From: Selaginella moellendorffii
Lineage: Eukaryota; Streptophyta; Lycopodiopsida; Selaginellales; Selaginellaceae
Assembly: GCF_000143415.4 (NCBI RefSeq)
Contig: NW_003314267.1
Coordinates: 3,903,201 to 3,967,200 of the forward strand
DNA: 64,000 nucleotides
Direction of reading: 5' to 3'
Shown here: piece after piece, positions 1 to 11,639 of the stretch
Layout: each line of letters starts with the position of its first letter
Position numbering within the stretch: position 1 is the first letter of the stretch
Notes under the pieces: model-generated
Told to the model about the DNA's origin: nothing
Database searches by the model: none
Seen by the model: only the letters and a program-made list of their open reading frames with translations
Position numbers and translations under genes: made by a program

Positions 1-360
1 GAAATTAGTAATGTGAGGAAGAGGGTACATATTTAGGATTGTTACTTCATTTAATGAATGATAATTGATATAGAAATAAATACTCCTATCAAGTTTTATT
101 ATAAAATAAGGTTCACATGCCCAAGAACTCTGTGACTTTCAAATAACACCCTTTTCCAATATCTCCTAAAAATTTACATATAAAATATTAATTTCTTTGG
201 GTGACCGATGACAAACAAAAACCTTGATTGGCAAGCATCCTTAGTTAGAATAAAATGACATGTTGCAATCTTAACCATAGACGATAGGTCAAACTCAAAA
301 AGATTAATATATTCCTTTATGAGCCAATCAACCGTAGCAACACAAGAACTGTCAAAGGGA

Positions 361-1640
361 TCACAAAAGGGAAGAGAGGAGTAAGAGGGAACATAAAAAA
401 AAGTAATAGGGAAAAAAAGTGATAAAAACAAAGGTTAAAATAAAGAGATGAAGAAGAATAATAGTGAGAGAAATGGAAGAAATATAAAGAAATATAAAAC
501 AAAGGGAAAAAACCTCAAAGTCACACTTAACATGAGTGCGCTGCAACCAATCCATACAAAGGATAATGTCAAAAGCTTGACTCAAAACCACCCACAATAA
601 CTGTAACTCAAGTTTGAAACCACCTATATGCACAATCAGGTCTACTTCATCCCATGCACATGCATATGTATGCCCGTTGCCATAAAAAATGAAAACTAAC
701 TCTGCCACACTACGCAAATGTAGACACTAATATGTCGCAACAAGCCGAGCAATAGAAGATAAACTCAAGTTTGTATCAACTAACACAAAGAGAATAATAG
801 GAAATCTTTTGTTAAAACATTAGATGAACTGATACCAAGTGAACCCCTTAATAATACTCTCGAAACAAAAATGAAAGGGTCACTAACTTATTCGTGCAAG
901 GTCCCTCCGCTGCTCACGTGACTTCTCATTTCTGAAAGCATCTCAGTGTCCAGACCTTCTACTACAACAACACCAATAAGACATTGTTGATACCAAGGTT
1001 TTCACCTAAGAAATTGAGGTCACCAATCTAAAAAATGCTAATAATACTGATAAGTATGACCAACTTCATTATATACCTAGCAATGGACATCATAACCATA
1101 ACCACGTCCTTGCCCTTATCCTTGAACTCAGGTAGCAACAACATCAACCTTCATTGGAACAAAACCATCTCCCATAGGAAGTGAAGATGAAGGATATGCA
1201 ATGAGAAGTGGAAGAGGTGACATCTCATAACATTGCGCCCAAACGAAGAACATCATTAAGGGTGGCTAAAGCAAATGCATGCATAAGTCCTACAAGATCT
1301 TGACGAAATGCTAGCCACAACATTCCCAACTTGATCTGCTCTGATATATTTAACTCCATACAATACAAGAGGCTACGGAAATGAATGCTAAACTGCATCA
1401 CGAACTCATACAGCCTTTGACAAGACAATGCAATTGTTGAAAGGCATCATCACAATTATTAGTATGTTCAAATGCACGTTTGAAGACATTTGAGAAAATA
1501 CTCCAATCCTCACAAGTGGTTGTGCTCAAACTATTGTACTGTTGTAGCGTCGTCCTTTGGAGACACATGGGAAATTCACGCAAATGCTGAACATCATTCC
1601 AAGATTGATATGTGGCAGTCACTGTGAAATGATCAAACTA
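361..1640 (-). mobile_element. Degenerate Ty3/gypsy-like gag-protease remnant
   Basis: Read on the minus strand, about 1640-1230 has broken frames resembling a retrotransposon Gag core. About 790-490 resembles a retropepsin region: a LVDTN motif where an active protease would have D-T-G, followed further on by a DIILCMDWL stretch, as in Ty3/gypsy pol proteins (G-M-D-W-L type). Many stops interrupt the reading frames and no intact ORF is present, so this is a fossil. No reverse transcriptase or integrase motif is visible upstream. The family assignment rests on motif resemblance only. Confidence 0.5.
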
Positions 1641-2480
1641 ATGATACACATTATCTATAGGATTCCGACATAAGAACTTCAGCCGGACTCGAGAATTAAC
1701 AGCAAGAGCAAGAGGAGTTGTACCACGCGTTGTGAATGCCACCATCAACTAAGTCTGATTATTCAATTGCAACTACATAGCATTGAGCAATTGCATCCTC
1801 CTCCTTTGACTTTAGAGTAGCAATTAATGCTGCTAAAATGAACGAAAAGGAAAAAATCAAAAGAGAAGAAATTGAAAAAGCTATAAAGAAAGAGAGATCT
1901 AAATAATGAAAAAGCTAGATTTACAACAAAATCCCAAATTCAAGCACTTCTTAGAGACAATCAAAGCTGCCCCTCATCTCCACCAATGTGAATGTATGGA
2001 ATATAGAAATGGGATATAGAAAATTTGCATATTAAGTATAGGTTATATACAAGAGTTAGTGGTCCAGATTGAAATTAATCCAACAACTACCAAAATTCCA
2101 CTATGTTAATATTAATATACAGTGTTGTAGTTATATATTTAGACCTCACACTAACTATTAAGCAAAATGTTATATTATAATCAATAAATAATTTGCTAGG
2201 CTTGATTTTGCTTATTCCTATTTTATTAATATTATTAATCAATAGAATTTTTTAATTATAAACATGTTTATCAACCATTAGAATAAACTAGAATATACTA
2301 AGAAGTGTTTAGGAAATTTTATAAATTATAAACATGTTTATAAGTTATAAATACAAATTTAATCTAAATAATTAACAACAGTTAAATGGTAGAATATTCA
2401 AGAATATTCAAATATATTCCACTCTAAAAATAATTTCTTTCTAAACTAAAACGTTGAGCCAATATGTTTTAATTTAATGT
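1541..2480. repeat. Retroelement-derived AT-rich repeat, copy 1
   Basis: This stretch is repeated at about 9740-10600. Shared landmarks are the gag-side sequence (cctttggagacacatgggaa at 1554 against a close match near 9750) and a long AT-rich part with the same run around 2160-2260 and 10270-10370. The two copies have diverged by substitutions and small indels. It lies directly upstream of the first UGT-A unit and, in its second copy, upstream of the zinc-finger-like gene before the second UGT-A unit. It was therefore probably carried along in the segmental duplication. Confidence 0.65.
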
Positions 2481-2499
2481 GCTTAGCAATCACCAAGGA

Positions 2500-3056
2500 A
2501 GGGAGGGCTAACGAGCTTCTTGTCATTCAATCCTCTTCTCTCGCAGGCAATATACACCCTTTGCCTTGGCAAAAGCAGCGAGATACTATCCTCTTGCGGA
2601 GACTGGTACAATTTCCGCATTGATTTAGCAGGAGAGCAGCGACACGGCATGGCGCTTCGTGATACCAGTCGCAATCCTGCACAGGGCCAAGTGGTCGGGT
2701 GCGTGTAAGTTCTAGATCTTTCTTGCCTTTGCAATTCTTTTTTGAGCAATGGCTTGTTGCGGGAACTTCTCCAACACTTATGGGTGCATTCCTGAGCAGA
2801 TTCCTGAGCCATTGCAGGTGGATTCGATCCGGGAGAGCATGAGCAGGCAGGTGCTGGGGTGGCCAATCGTGAGCGGGGGATGGAGCTGGTGGACAGATCG
2901 TGGTGAGGGATGGCGAGGGAGGAGTTGAGGAGGAAACTTGGGCGCTTGGGAACTGGGGCCATGTCGACCAAAGGTTAAGAATTCTTTGGTAGGAAAGAAG
3001 ACGAAAGTTTAGCGGTAAATTACATTTTTAATTATAATATAACCTTTTCTTTAGTA
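2500..3056. repeat. Truncated 5' piece of the 10.66-kb gene joined to the UGT-A upstream segment
   Basis: Positions about 2510-2578 match the start of the unidentified gene at 10658 (about 10605-10676). The sequence then jumps to a segment (2615-3056) that matches 11640-12100 nearly base for base. The intervening roughly 1 kb of that gene is missing here. Short open frames exist on both strands but none is supported as a protein. Confidence 0.55.
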
Positions 3057-3856
3057 AGTTAATATTGTTCTTGAGAGTCCAACCCAAAGGATGCCAAGAT
3101 TCCCGGGCTGCGGGAAATCCTTCATGGCATGAAGAGCAACGAGTAGAGTCTTCTCTATTATGTGCGAATCTTGACGCGGGATTTCATGTAACCCTCCGCA
3201 GCGTCTATTTGTTTCCATCCACACGAAGGAGCGCTGTGCTCGCCACATCGCCTTTGATGAAAGAATTTATAAGCTTGGGTTCATCGACCAGTAGCAAGGC
3301 TTCTGATCCGATTTCAAAGTCGTTTGAAGCCATGACCACCTCGCAAAACCTACGCTCTCGGAATTCCATCCTTCAAAACCATCTGTCTTTCAGCATCTTA
3401 TGATCGGCACTTGAGGAACAAAACCCGCATGCGCAGCGGCCACGTCTTGCAGTTTGTGAAGATCTCTACAAGTTATTTCCGCCTCCATTCCGCTCGAGCA
3501 GCTTTACAGGGCGAGCAAGCTAAGAAGTCAGTGTTAAGAGCACTAATCTTTCTGCAAGAACACTTCAAGTAGCCTTTCTTCCTCTTTTCGCTTGTCACCT
3601 GCTGCAGTAAAGCGCCCATCAACGAATCCAGCACCTCCGGAATGGGGAGCACCAACTTTTATTTCGTGCTGTAGAGCAAAGGATCAGATTGCCTGGTCAA
3701 TTCCGGTCTACTTTCTTGTACTTTCGTGCCTCTCACGACCTTTCTGTAGTGTTCTAATTGGGCACTTATTCGAGCATAATTTCGAAATCACTACTTCGGT
3801 ACTCCCCAGCCGCCTATATCTTATCTGGCTTCCAATCCAACGTCAAAGCGCTGCGA

Positions 3857-5356
3857 ATGGCGGGTGCTAGCAAGAAGCCTCATGTTCTAGCGTTCCCACT
3901 CCCAGCCCCGGGCCACATGAACTCACTGATGCACTTCTGCCGCCGTCTCGCGGCCTGCGATGTCACCATCACCTACGCCTCCAATCCGAGCAACATGAAG
4001 CTCATGTACCAGACGCGCGATCTGATTGCAGACCCCCACGCCAAGAGCAACGTCCGCATCGTCGAGGTCTCGGACGATCCAGGTAACAGCAGCAACGATC
4101 TCGCCAAGGGGGATCCCAGCGAGCTCGTGGAGAAGATCCGCCTGGCAGTGCGGGCCATGGCAGCCTCTGTGCGAGAGCTTATCCGGAAGTTCCAGGAGGA
4201 AGGGAATCCCGTTTGTTGCATGATCACAGACACCTTCAACGGATTCACCCAGGATCTGGCGGACGAATTCGGCATCCCCAGGGCGGCGTTCTGGACCTCC
4301 AATGCGATCAGCGACATCTATCACCTCTTCCTGCCGGAGCTCATGTCCAAAGGATTCGTGCCAGTCACGAGTAAGTTCTCCCTCCCCTGTTTTTAGGGTT
4401 CTAAGGAAACTCTTCTTCTTCCAGCCAGGAAAACGGACGAGCTCATCACATTCCTCCCCGGATGCCCGCCGATGCCCGCCACGGATCTGCCGCTCTCCTT
4501 CTACTACGACCACCCAATCCTGGGCGCGATCTGCGACGGCGCGTCGCGGTTCGCGGAGGCGAGATTCGCGCTGTGCAACACCTACGAGGAGCTGGAGCCC
4601 CACGCAGTGGCGACGCTGCGCAGCGAGGTCAAATCCAGCTACTTCCCCATCGGCCCGTGCCTGTCCCCCGCATTCTTCGCGGGGGACTCGACAGCGGTGG
4701 AGCGATCCAGCGAGCACCTGTCTCCCGAGGATCTGGCGTGCCTGGAGTGGCTTGACACACAGAAGGAATCCTCCGTGATCTACGTCTCCTTCGGCAGCGT
4801 GGCCACCATGTCCGTGGAGCAATTCCAGGAGCTCGCCAGGGGCCTGGAGCGCAGCAACCAGCCATTCGTACTGGTGCTGCGCAAGACCCTGGTCGCGGAT
4901 CCATCGGTTAACGATTTCTTCGAGTGATTGAAGCAGCGGATCGGCGAGCGCGGGATCGTGATCTCGTGGGCGCCGCAAATGCACGTCTTGCTCCACCCGG
5001 CGGTGGGAGGATTCCTGACGCACTGCGGATGGAACTCGACCGTGGAGGGGATCTGCGCGGGCGTGCCGATGCTCGCCTGGCCTTGCATGGCGGAGCAAAA
5101 CGTGAACTGCAAGGAGCTTGTGGAGCACTGGAAGCTGGCGATCCCGGTCCAGGATGATCGGGATAAAAGCTCCGTGATCTCGGTCTCGAGCGAGAGGCTG
5201 GCGGATCTAGTGGCGAGGCTGATGAGAGGCGACGAGGGTCGCGAGATGCGAGCCCGGGCTCGGGGATTCCGCAAGGTTACTGCGGCTGCCATAGCCGAGG
5301 GAGGATCCTCGGACAGGAACCTCAAGGCCTTCGCCCAAGCTCTGAGAGATCTGTGA
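3857..5356 (+). pseudogene. UGT-A1: family-1 UDP-glycosyltransferase with premature stop
   Basis: Two exons are inferred, 3857-4370 and 4425-5356, with a 54-bp GT-AG intron. The same structure gives a continuous 481-residue protein in copy A2 (12946-14445). The N-terminal part has the PGHMNSL motif with the catalytic-type His of family-1 UGTs. The C-terminal part carries a full PSPG sugar-donor box (WAPQ, HCGWNS, ending AEQ). At 4925-4927 a TGA replaces the Gly codon (GGT in A2, GGA in A3) just before the PSPG box, so translation would stop before the donor-binding half. The frame is otherwise open to 5356. Upstream sequence from about 2640 is shared with A2. An in-frame upstream ATG at 3758 exists, but the A/B/C copies support the start at 3857. 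Most likely a recent nonsense allele or pseudogene; an assembly error is possible. Confidence 0.85.
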
Positions 5357-7220
5357 TCTCTTGGACGCGACAATTAGAATCGATCAATGGGTCAGTGAGA
5401 TTGGAAGTTTTAATAAGCCAATTTGTGCTGCCTCTATGCGGTCTTTCACTCCCTCTTTTCCATGTGTTTTTTAGATGGAGAGCATAACTTAAGTACTTGG
5501 ACATGTTTTTGGAACAGATTCTTGGGGTTGGGTTTCAAAAACCATGTTGCCAATGCACAAAACTGTGCCAGAGTGTCAAACTGTGGTTGCACAGTGGTGG
5601 TATTTGAGCTAGCAATAGCAAATAGAAGAAGAAAGAGATACATTCCCAATAAAGATAGTTCCTCCCCTTGTCCAGCGCCCCAATATAGCATTGTTGCGCT
5701 CCAATCTTTGAGGCTCCAAAGATTTAAGGCTACAACATGTTCCTGACGCCCTTGCTATGGGGTTTCTTGTGGTTCTTGTGGCCAGCTGGGAAATTCAATA
5801 GCCCCAAAAGTTTTGTGAGTATCTAAGAGTGAGTTTAACAGCAACATGTCTTTTCCCGCTTGGCTCTGTTGCCCAAGGCTTCTGCAGGTTGTGCCTGCGC
5901 CCCTGCATGCGGGCAAGATCAATGCTCAAGGCCTGACTGGATGACACTTCTGCAATTTCCAAGTCCAGCTGTTGGATCAGTCTCAATGAGTTCGATAGTT
6001 TGCCCCTGCCTTGGGTGGCAGAAGGTCAAAGCATACAAGATTTCTTGATCCTTGTTGGAAACAATCACTGCCACCAGGGGTGAGGCGCTTCTAGCTCTAA
6101 GAGTTGCTTGATCAACAATTGGCAAGGGATCATATCAAATGTTCCACAAATCCAAGTAGCAATGTCTTGTTTCATCCCAACCTTGTACGTTCCATAAGGA
6201 TGCACAAAGTGACAAGGTCGTCCAAGCAAGATCACTGTTTTCGAAACCCATTGGCCTCAAGTGTGTATGTTGTGTTCAGATATATGCTCTCTATGACATG
6301 AGCTGAGGTGGCAGTAGTGCCACCTCACTGCATGTCTTCGACTGTCATAGAGTCATCCTTGTCCATCGTGTTTTCTTCTTCCCAGGTGGAGATTTCCTTT
6401 TCAATTTGCTTAGCAAGTAACTGGACAAACCAGTGTGCATGTAGATTTCCTTGAAGGGCCGATTGTGCAGGGGCTCATGGAGAAAGAGTTTTCGAGATTA
6501 TTCCAGAAGCCTGTGACGAAGAGGCTTTTGTGTTTAAAAGTGTTTAATAGTGATCTTTATTTCTTGAGTTTATTACTGTCCTTGGCATGTCCTTGTGAGG
6601 CATATGTATTTTTCCAAACGCACCAGCTACTTTTTTCACAAAACAGCTCTTAGGAACTTAGTACCTTAAGAACTGCCTCAACTCCTCTGGATGCCCACAA
6701 GACCATAACTTCCTGGTTGCATACTTCTCAAGCCTGACAACACCTGCTTGCAAGCTGGGATCTTTGGCTATGGTGGAGAGTATTCTACTGGATCTGGCAT
6801 CGCACTTCTCACCAACACCAGTGCGAGCGTTGTCAATGGTGTCGTTTACAAGCTTGTCCTTCTCTTTCACTGATCTCACGGTTCCTCAGACAGCCTCAAG
6901 GCAGCTCCTCAAGGTCTACTACATCCCAGCATCGATCCCAAGACTGCCTTCCGGGAAAACATTCTACCTTTCTTATTTGACTCGTAGGGATTCAAACTTG
7001 GCCTGCTAATGGACAAACGTGAAAGAAACACGAGGAAAAGACACAGGCCCAAAGTTTGTCACTGACAAGTAGCGATTAATTCAGAAATCACATTTAATAC
7101 AACCTACCAGCCGTGTGTCCAAAACGTTCGGACCAAGGCGTGCGACGCGGGAACTGTTCCCTTGCGTTGACCATGCCACTCTCAAAAGATCGATCGCTTC
7201 TGATCAAGAGCAACACGACC
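5357..7220. other. Duplicated intergenic block between UGT-A1 and PLAC8-P1
   Basis: No supported gene. The block is shared with the region between UGT-A3 and P3 (18815-20524), but the part 5700-6600 is largely inverted there. Its right part (about 6680-7110) also recurs at 15030-15480, 20030-20300 and 29460-29760. Short ORFs on both strands are not conserved in frame between copies. Around 5740-5940 lies a fragment of an LTR-like sequence that is also present at 57950-58110. Confidence 0.6.
5740..5940 (+). mobile_element. LTR-like fragment shared with the 58-kb element
   Basis: The sequence around ggtttcttgtggttcttgtg and the following 150 bases resembles 57955-58110 in the same orientation. 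It is present in reverse complement at about 19560-19745 and, in part, at 29850-29940. In the 58-kb copy the sequence is followed by a primer-binding-site-like motif. This suggests that all of these derive from one LTR retroelement family. Confidence 0.45.
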
Positions 7221-8095
7221 ATGGCCTACACTGACACCCCACAAAGCCATCCAACGCAACAGCATCAAGGACAGCAGCAAGGATTCACCAGCGAAGGCCA
7301 TCCCGTTGCCCCTCCTGCTGCTCATCCCCAGCCTCCGCCTGGTAGTTACTATGGACCCGGAGTGGCAACCATGGCACCCCCGAATTCTGGCCTCTGGCCA
7401 ACGGGCCTCTATGGATGCACTGAGGACTGCCCCTCTTGTAAGGTTTTTTTTTTCGAGAAAAAGAGTTCTTTTTGTGCAGCTTGGATGATTGACTGAGTGA
7501 TCTCTTTAAATTTGCTTTCTGTTCTTTGATCCTAGATTTGGTTTGTCCAGATAGATAAGATATCCGTTCGACATTTCTTATCAATCCTCTCCATCTGGTG
7601 TAACCACAGGCTGGTGTGCGTTGTGCTGTCCCTGCGTTCTTGTTGGGCGCATGGCCAACATTCTGGATCAAGGCATGACCTATTCAACTTTGAGATAAAC
7701 TATATCCCAAACGTTTTGTTTTTTTTTATGTTCCACTCACGATTCTGCTTGGATTTGTGATCCAATGTTGTAGCTGTCTTCACCGGAGCCGCCATCTTTT
7801 GCGGCTGTGGCTGCCTCTACAGCTGCCTGTACCGTGCAAAGCTGCGCCACAAGTACGGACTCCCCGAGGAGCCCTGCAACGACATCTGCACCGAGTGGTG
7901 GTGCAATTGCTGCTCCATTGCCCAGGCTTACAGGGAGCTCAGGAACCGCAACATCAACCCGGCTCTGGGTATGATTTCTGGGGCCTTGGTGATCTTTGTT
8001 TCCTGATTTCTGAAAATGGTGATTTTTCAGGGTACGAGTTTGCGAGGGCGGTGTACGAGCAGCCACCTCAAGTGCAGGAGATGCGCAAAATGTGA
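7221..8095 (+). pseudogene. PLAC8-P1: Cys-rich PLAC8-domain gene with lost splice donor
   Basis: The four exons expected from copies P2-P4 are 7221-7437, 7610-7681, 7774-7968 and 8031-8095. The product would be a Gln/Pro-rich N-terminus followed by a PLAC8 domain (CGCTEDCPSC type start, CCPC motif, GCGCLYSC, then a Cys-rich CNDIC stretch). After exon 2 the donor is gone: here ACCT is followed directly by attcaac, where P2 has gtgagt between them. The 6-bp deletion removes exactly the donor. Exon 3 also lacks 18 bp (residues IVQWFT of P3/P4), a deletion shared with P2. Without splicing of intron 2 the frame would run into intron stops, so the gene is probably nonfunctional. Confidence 0.75.
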
Positions 8096-8315
8096 GCTAC
8101 GGAAATTAGTTTTTAAAATCTTCAACTTGAAAATGCTTCTTCGGGGCTTTCCAAGAATGCCATGTTGCATTCGTGATCGGAAGGATTTCTTCCTCGTGAC
8201 ATTGGAAAATAATAGAAGCCCAAGTTTGTATAAATTTCGAAACATCTCATCTAGAATTATTTAACGTCCTAAAAAGAACATATACTGGAATATATTCTGG
8301 AAGAGCTATCCTCTT

Positions 8316-9700
8316 ATGACGGACGAGCAGCGCCTTCACGTAGCGGTGCTCCCAACCACCGGCTCCGGCCACATCAATCCCATGCTCGAGCTCTGCCGTT
8401 GCCTCGTCCCGCTAGGATTCCAGGTAAGCTTCGTCTATCCCAGCAGCCTTCGACACGATGATCTTCACTTCCGAGTGGTGCCAAGCCCAGCCTCGGACAA
8501 GCTTTTGCTCATGGATCCCGCGTTGCAAGAGGACGTGAGACCGGTTCTAGAGGCCCTCCGTCCACCAATAAAGTGCCTTATCGCTGATATGTTCTTAGGC
8601 TGGTCACAGGACGTGGCCGAAAGCCTGGGGATTCCACGAGTAGCCTTCATTCCCAGTGACTCAGTCATCGAAGCGACGTGCTACCATATTCCAGAGCTTG
8701 TCTCCAGGGGTTTCATTACTGGCCATGTTCCTGCCAATGGTGAGAAGAAGAAGAAACTTTACAATTGCTTCATACCGATCGACGAATATGTGTTGTTGTC
8801 TCAGCCGATCCAAATCCGGACGCTTTGATCGACTTCATCCCCGGTCTCGAGCCTTTTACAAGAGAGTTGCTCCCTCTTGCCTTCCAGAACTGGGGACCCA
8901 TTGTGACCACTCTGGGAGTTGCAGCCAGACGAACAAAGGATGCGGTTTGCATTGTCGTCAACACGATTGAGGAGTTGGATCAGGAAGTCGTGAATGGACG
9001 GAGGTTGCTGTTCTCCAGTTATTTACCAGTCGGACCTCTGGTACCTGCAGAGCTTCTGCAAGAACAGCACCCGATCACTCTCAGTTCTCCAAATGACACT
9101 AGCATGATCTGGCTGGACAAACAAGCTTACGGCTCGGTTCTCTATATCGCTTTTGGAAGTGTTGTTACTCTGCCAGCCGACCAAGTGGAGAAGATTGCAA
9201 GAGCTGTAAAAGCCACTCGTCAGCCAGTATTGTGGGCAATCAGGAGGAACTTTGCAAAAGACGTACCTGAGAACTTTTATGAAAGCTTGCAAGAGATAGG
9301 TGGGGAGCAAGCCTGCCTGGTGGTGGAATGGGCTCCACAAGTAAACGTCTTGCGCCACTCCGCGGTTGGAGCCTTCTTAATGCATGGTGGATGGAACTCA
9401 GCTCTAGAAGCCCTGTGCTGTGGAGTACCAATGCTTTGCTGGCCCTGCGCTAACGATCAGAACTTGAATGCTCTCACGATAGTGAAGAAGTGGAGAACTG
9501 GGATAATGGTGGCTCATGGACCCAAAGACGATGTGAGAAGTGAAGACTTGGGAAACGTTATAGATGCTGTGATGAATGGCGAGGAAGGGAGGACGATGAG
9601 GAGCAGAGCTAAAGAACTTAAAAAGATTGTGAGTGTAGGTACTTGCCTGGAGAGAAATCTTCAACAGCTCAAGGATGTGATCATAGCCAAGTCTCAATAG
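8316..9700 (+). CDS. UGT-B1: family-1 UDP-glycosyltransferase
   Basis: Exons 8316-8739 and 8805-9700 flank a 65-bp GT-AG phase-1 intron and give 439 residues, close to the usual 440-490 for plant family-1 UGTs. These cytosolic enzymes move sugar from a UDP-sugar onto small acceptors; the acceptor here cannot be predicted. The N-terminal GSGHINPML contains the conserved His. The PSPG box starts WAPQVNVLRHSAVG and ends NDQ; its usual HCGWNS reads HGGWNS (Cys to Gly). Compared with UGT-B3/B4 it lacks 24 bp (8 residues, NLCPKLES region) after FVYPS. It sits 220 bp downstream of P1 in the same orientation, as in the other PLAC8/UGT-B pairs. The 3' flank is replaced at about 9740 by retroelement-derived repeat. 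Confidence 0.88.
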
Positions 9701-9739
9701 GGGCTTGCAATACCATCTGGGTTCATTGTTATACCATTG

Positions 9740-10600
9740 CACTGTTGTCCCTTGGAGACATATGGGAAATTCACGTAAATGCTAAATATCATTCTAAAAT
9801 GATCAATTACTTTGAAGTGATCAATAATACACATCATCCCTAAGATTCTCACATAAGAACTTTAGCTAGATTTGATAATTAATAGCAAAAGCATGAGGAG
9901 CTATACCATGCACTATAAATGCTATGATCAATTGTGTTAGATTATTCAATTATAATTACACAATTACACTAATTGTTACTTTAGAGTCAAAGAGGAAGAT
10001 ACTATTACTTTACTATGAAAATAAATGAAAAAGAAAAAATCAAAAGAAAAGAAATTAAAAAAGTTATAAAGAAAGAGAAATATAGACAATGAAACAGCAA
10101 AATCCTAAATCCAAGCACTCCTTAGGGATAATTAAAGTTGCCTTTTATCTTTGCATGAATGGGAAAAATCCTAATTTATATACATAAGTGGTTCAAATTG
10201 AAATCAATTTAATAACTATTAAAATCCCACTACACTAATATTAGTATATGGCATTGTAATTGTACACTTAGATCTCACATTTACTATTAAGCAAAAATTT
10301 ATATTATAATCAATAAATAATTTGTTATACTTGAGTTTGTTTATTGCTATTTTATTAATATTATTAATCAATTATTTTTTAATTATAAACATGTTTATCA
10401 ACCATTAGAATAAACTAGAATATACTAAGAAGTGTTTAGGAAATTTTATAAATTATAAATACAAAGTTAATCTAAATAATTAACAACCGTTAAATGGTAG
10501 AATATCCAAGATTATTCAAATATATTCCACTCCAAAAATAATTTCTTGCTAAACTAAAACGTTGAGCCAATATGTTTTAATTTAATATGCTTAGCAAGGG
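9740..10600. repeat. Retroelement-derived AT-rich repeat, copy 2
   Basis: Second copy of the repeat at 1541-2480. The junction with UGT-B1 downstream sequence lies near 9720-9740. No open frame of interest is present. The right border leads straight into the 5' part of the zinc-finger-like gene, exactly as in copy 1. Confidence 0.65.
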
Positions 10601-10657
10601 AGGGCTAACTAGCTTCTTGTCATTCAATCCTCTTCTCTCGCAGGCAATATACACCCT

Positions 10658-11560
10658 TTGCCTTGGCAAAAGCAGCGAGTAGAGGTCTCTGACGACGGTG
10701 GCGAGACGTGGCGCAGAGCGGAGAGGAAGTTCGAGTGCTGCGCGGGGAAATGCAACCGGAGGTATGGAAATCTGCGGTCGTTTAACGAGCACCGGTGTGA
10801 GAAGCACAAGCTCCCGCCCGTGTCGCAGCTGCCCAAGGGCTTCAAATCCCGGAAGGGCGTCCCGCACGGCACGTACTACGCGCTCAAGAAGCAGCGCTAC
10901 AACGAGGTCAAGGACTCGCTGCGCTTCAAGTGGAAGACCCAGCTCCAGAACGCGAGAGCGAACTTGAAAAAGGACTACATCGGGTGTGGGATCCCAGCGG
11001 CAACTTCTCGCGCGAGCACTGGATCCGGAGGGTGAACAAAGCTTCTCATACGGAAGATGAACGCCATGAGGGAGGAGCATCCTTTGGTGAGTTGGAAGTT
11101 CTAGCTAGATTTTGTTCTTCTTTGCTAGTTTCTACGTTTTGCTTTTGCGAGTTTATATGAGTTCCCGCATTGTAGGAAAGGTATCGGCCACAAGCTGGAG
11201 GCCGGCCATCGCACCAGGCTCGGATCGCGAGGCTCGAGGCTCTTAAGGCGGAAGTGGAGAGCTACAACGAAGAAGACGAGGATGTGAACGAGTATAACTC
11301 TTCCGAAGAAAACGAGCATGAGGTAAGGTGTCGCAAATGATTTCTTCGTTGTGTTTCCGAATCGTCCTCATGATCAACAGGATGAGCACGAGGATGATCG
11401 GGGAAACTCCATTTCAGAAGCCGAAGATGATGAGGTAACAAGCTATAATCTCTTATAGCGCTTCGTTTTGACATGATCCTCTCAAGATGGATGGAAATGC
11501 TTTTGCCGCTCGCGATTCGATCGTGGAGATCCTCATGAACATCAAGGTGAGCTATTTGAC
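10658..11560 (+). pseudogene. Unidentified multi-exon gene with Cys/His-rich motif, probably decayed
   Basis: A 125-codon open frame from 10658 begins MPWQKQR and contains a C-C-x(3)-C...H-x(3)-C-x(2)-H cluster (FECCAGKC ... FNEHRCEKH) like a zinc-binding finger, then a Lys/Arg-rich stretch. Further coding-like exons follow: 11176-11321 (acidic, YNEEDEDVNEY), about 11380-11434 (acidic, EDDRGN) and about 11488-11547 (MDGNAFAARDSIVEIL), each bordered by AG and GT. Between about 10975 and 11085 the coding signal changes frame twice (IGCGIP, then RVWDPSGNFSREHW, then MNAMREEH), suggesting indels. At about 11620 the gene breaks off into the UGT-A upstream segment. I do not recognise the family. 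Confidence 0.4.
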
Positions 11561-11639
11561 TATTGTCTACTTATTCATTGTCCGCGAACCTATTGTCAAT
11601 TCTATAGGATGGTAGTAGTCACCACCACAACACAGCTCA

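Noticed and set aside
2483-2971. 162-codon minus-strand frame upstream of UGT-A1
   Set aside because: Its copy at 11567-12004 differs in length and C-terminal part, because it crosses a duplication junction; Ser/Pro-rich composition with no recognisable motif.
3051-3403. Short frames on both strands in the UGT-A upstream segment
   Set aside because: They look vaguely coding (IPGLREILHGMK on plus), but no consistent frame or start is kept between the two copies. Could be a fragment of an unknown gene; not supportable.
3923-5128. 401-codon antisense open frame across UGT-A1
   Set aside because: It lies wholly antisense to the UGT exons and the intron, and its open state follows from GC-rich codon use. 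The same frame in A2 (13012-14217) changes in step with UGT codons. No family resemblance.
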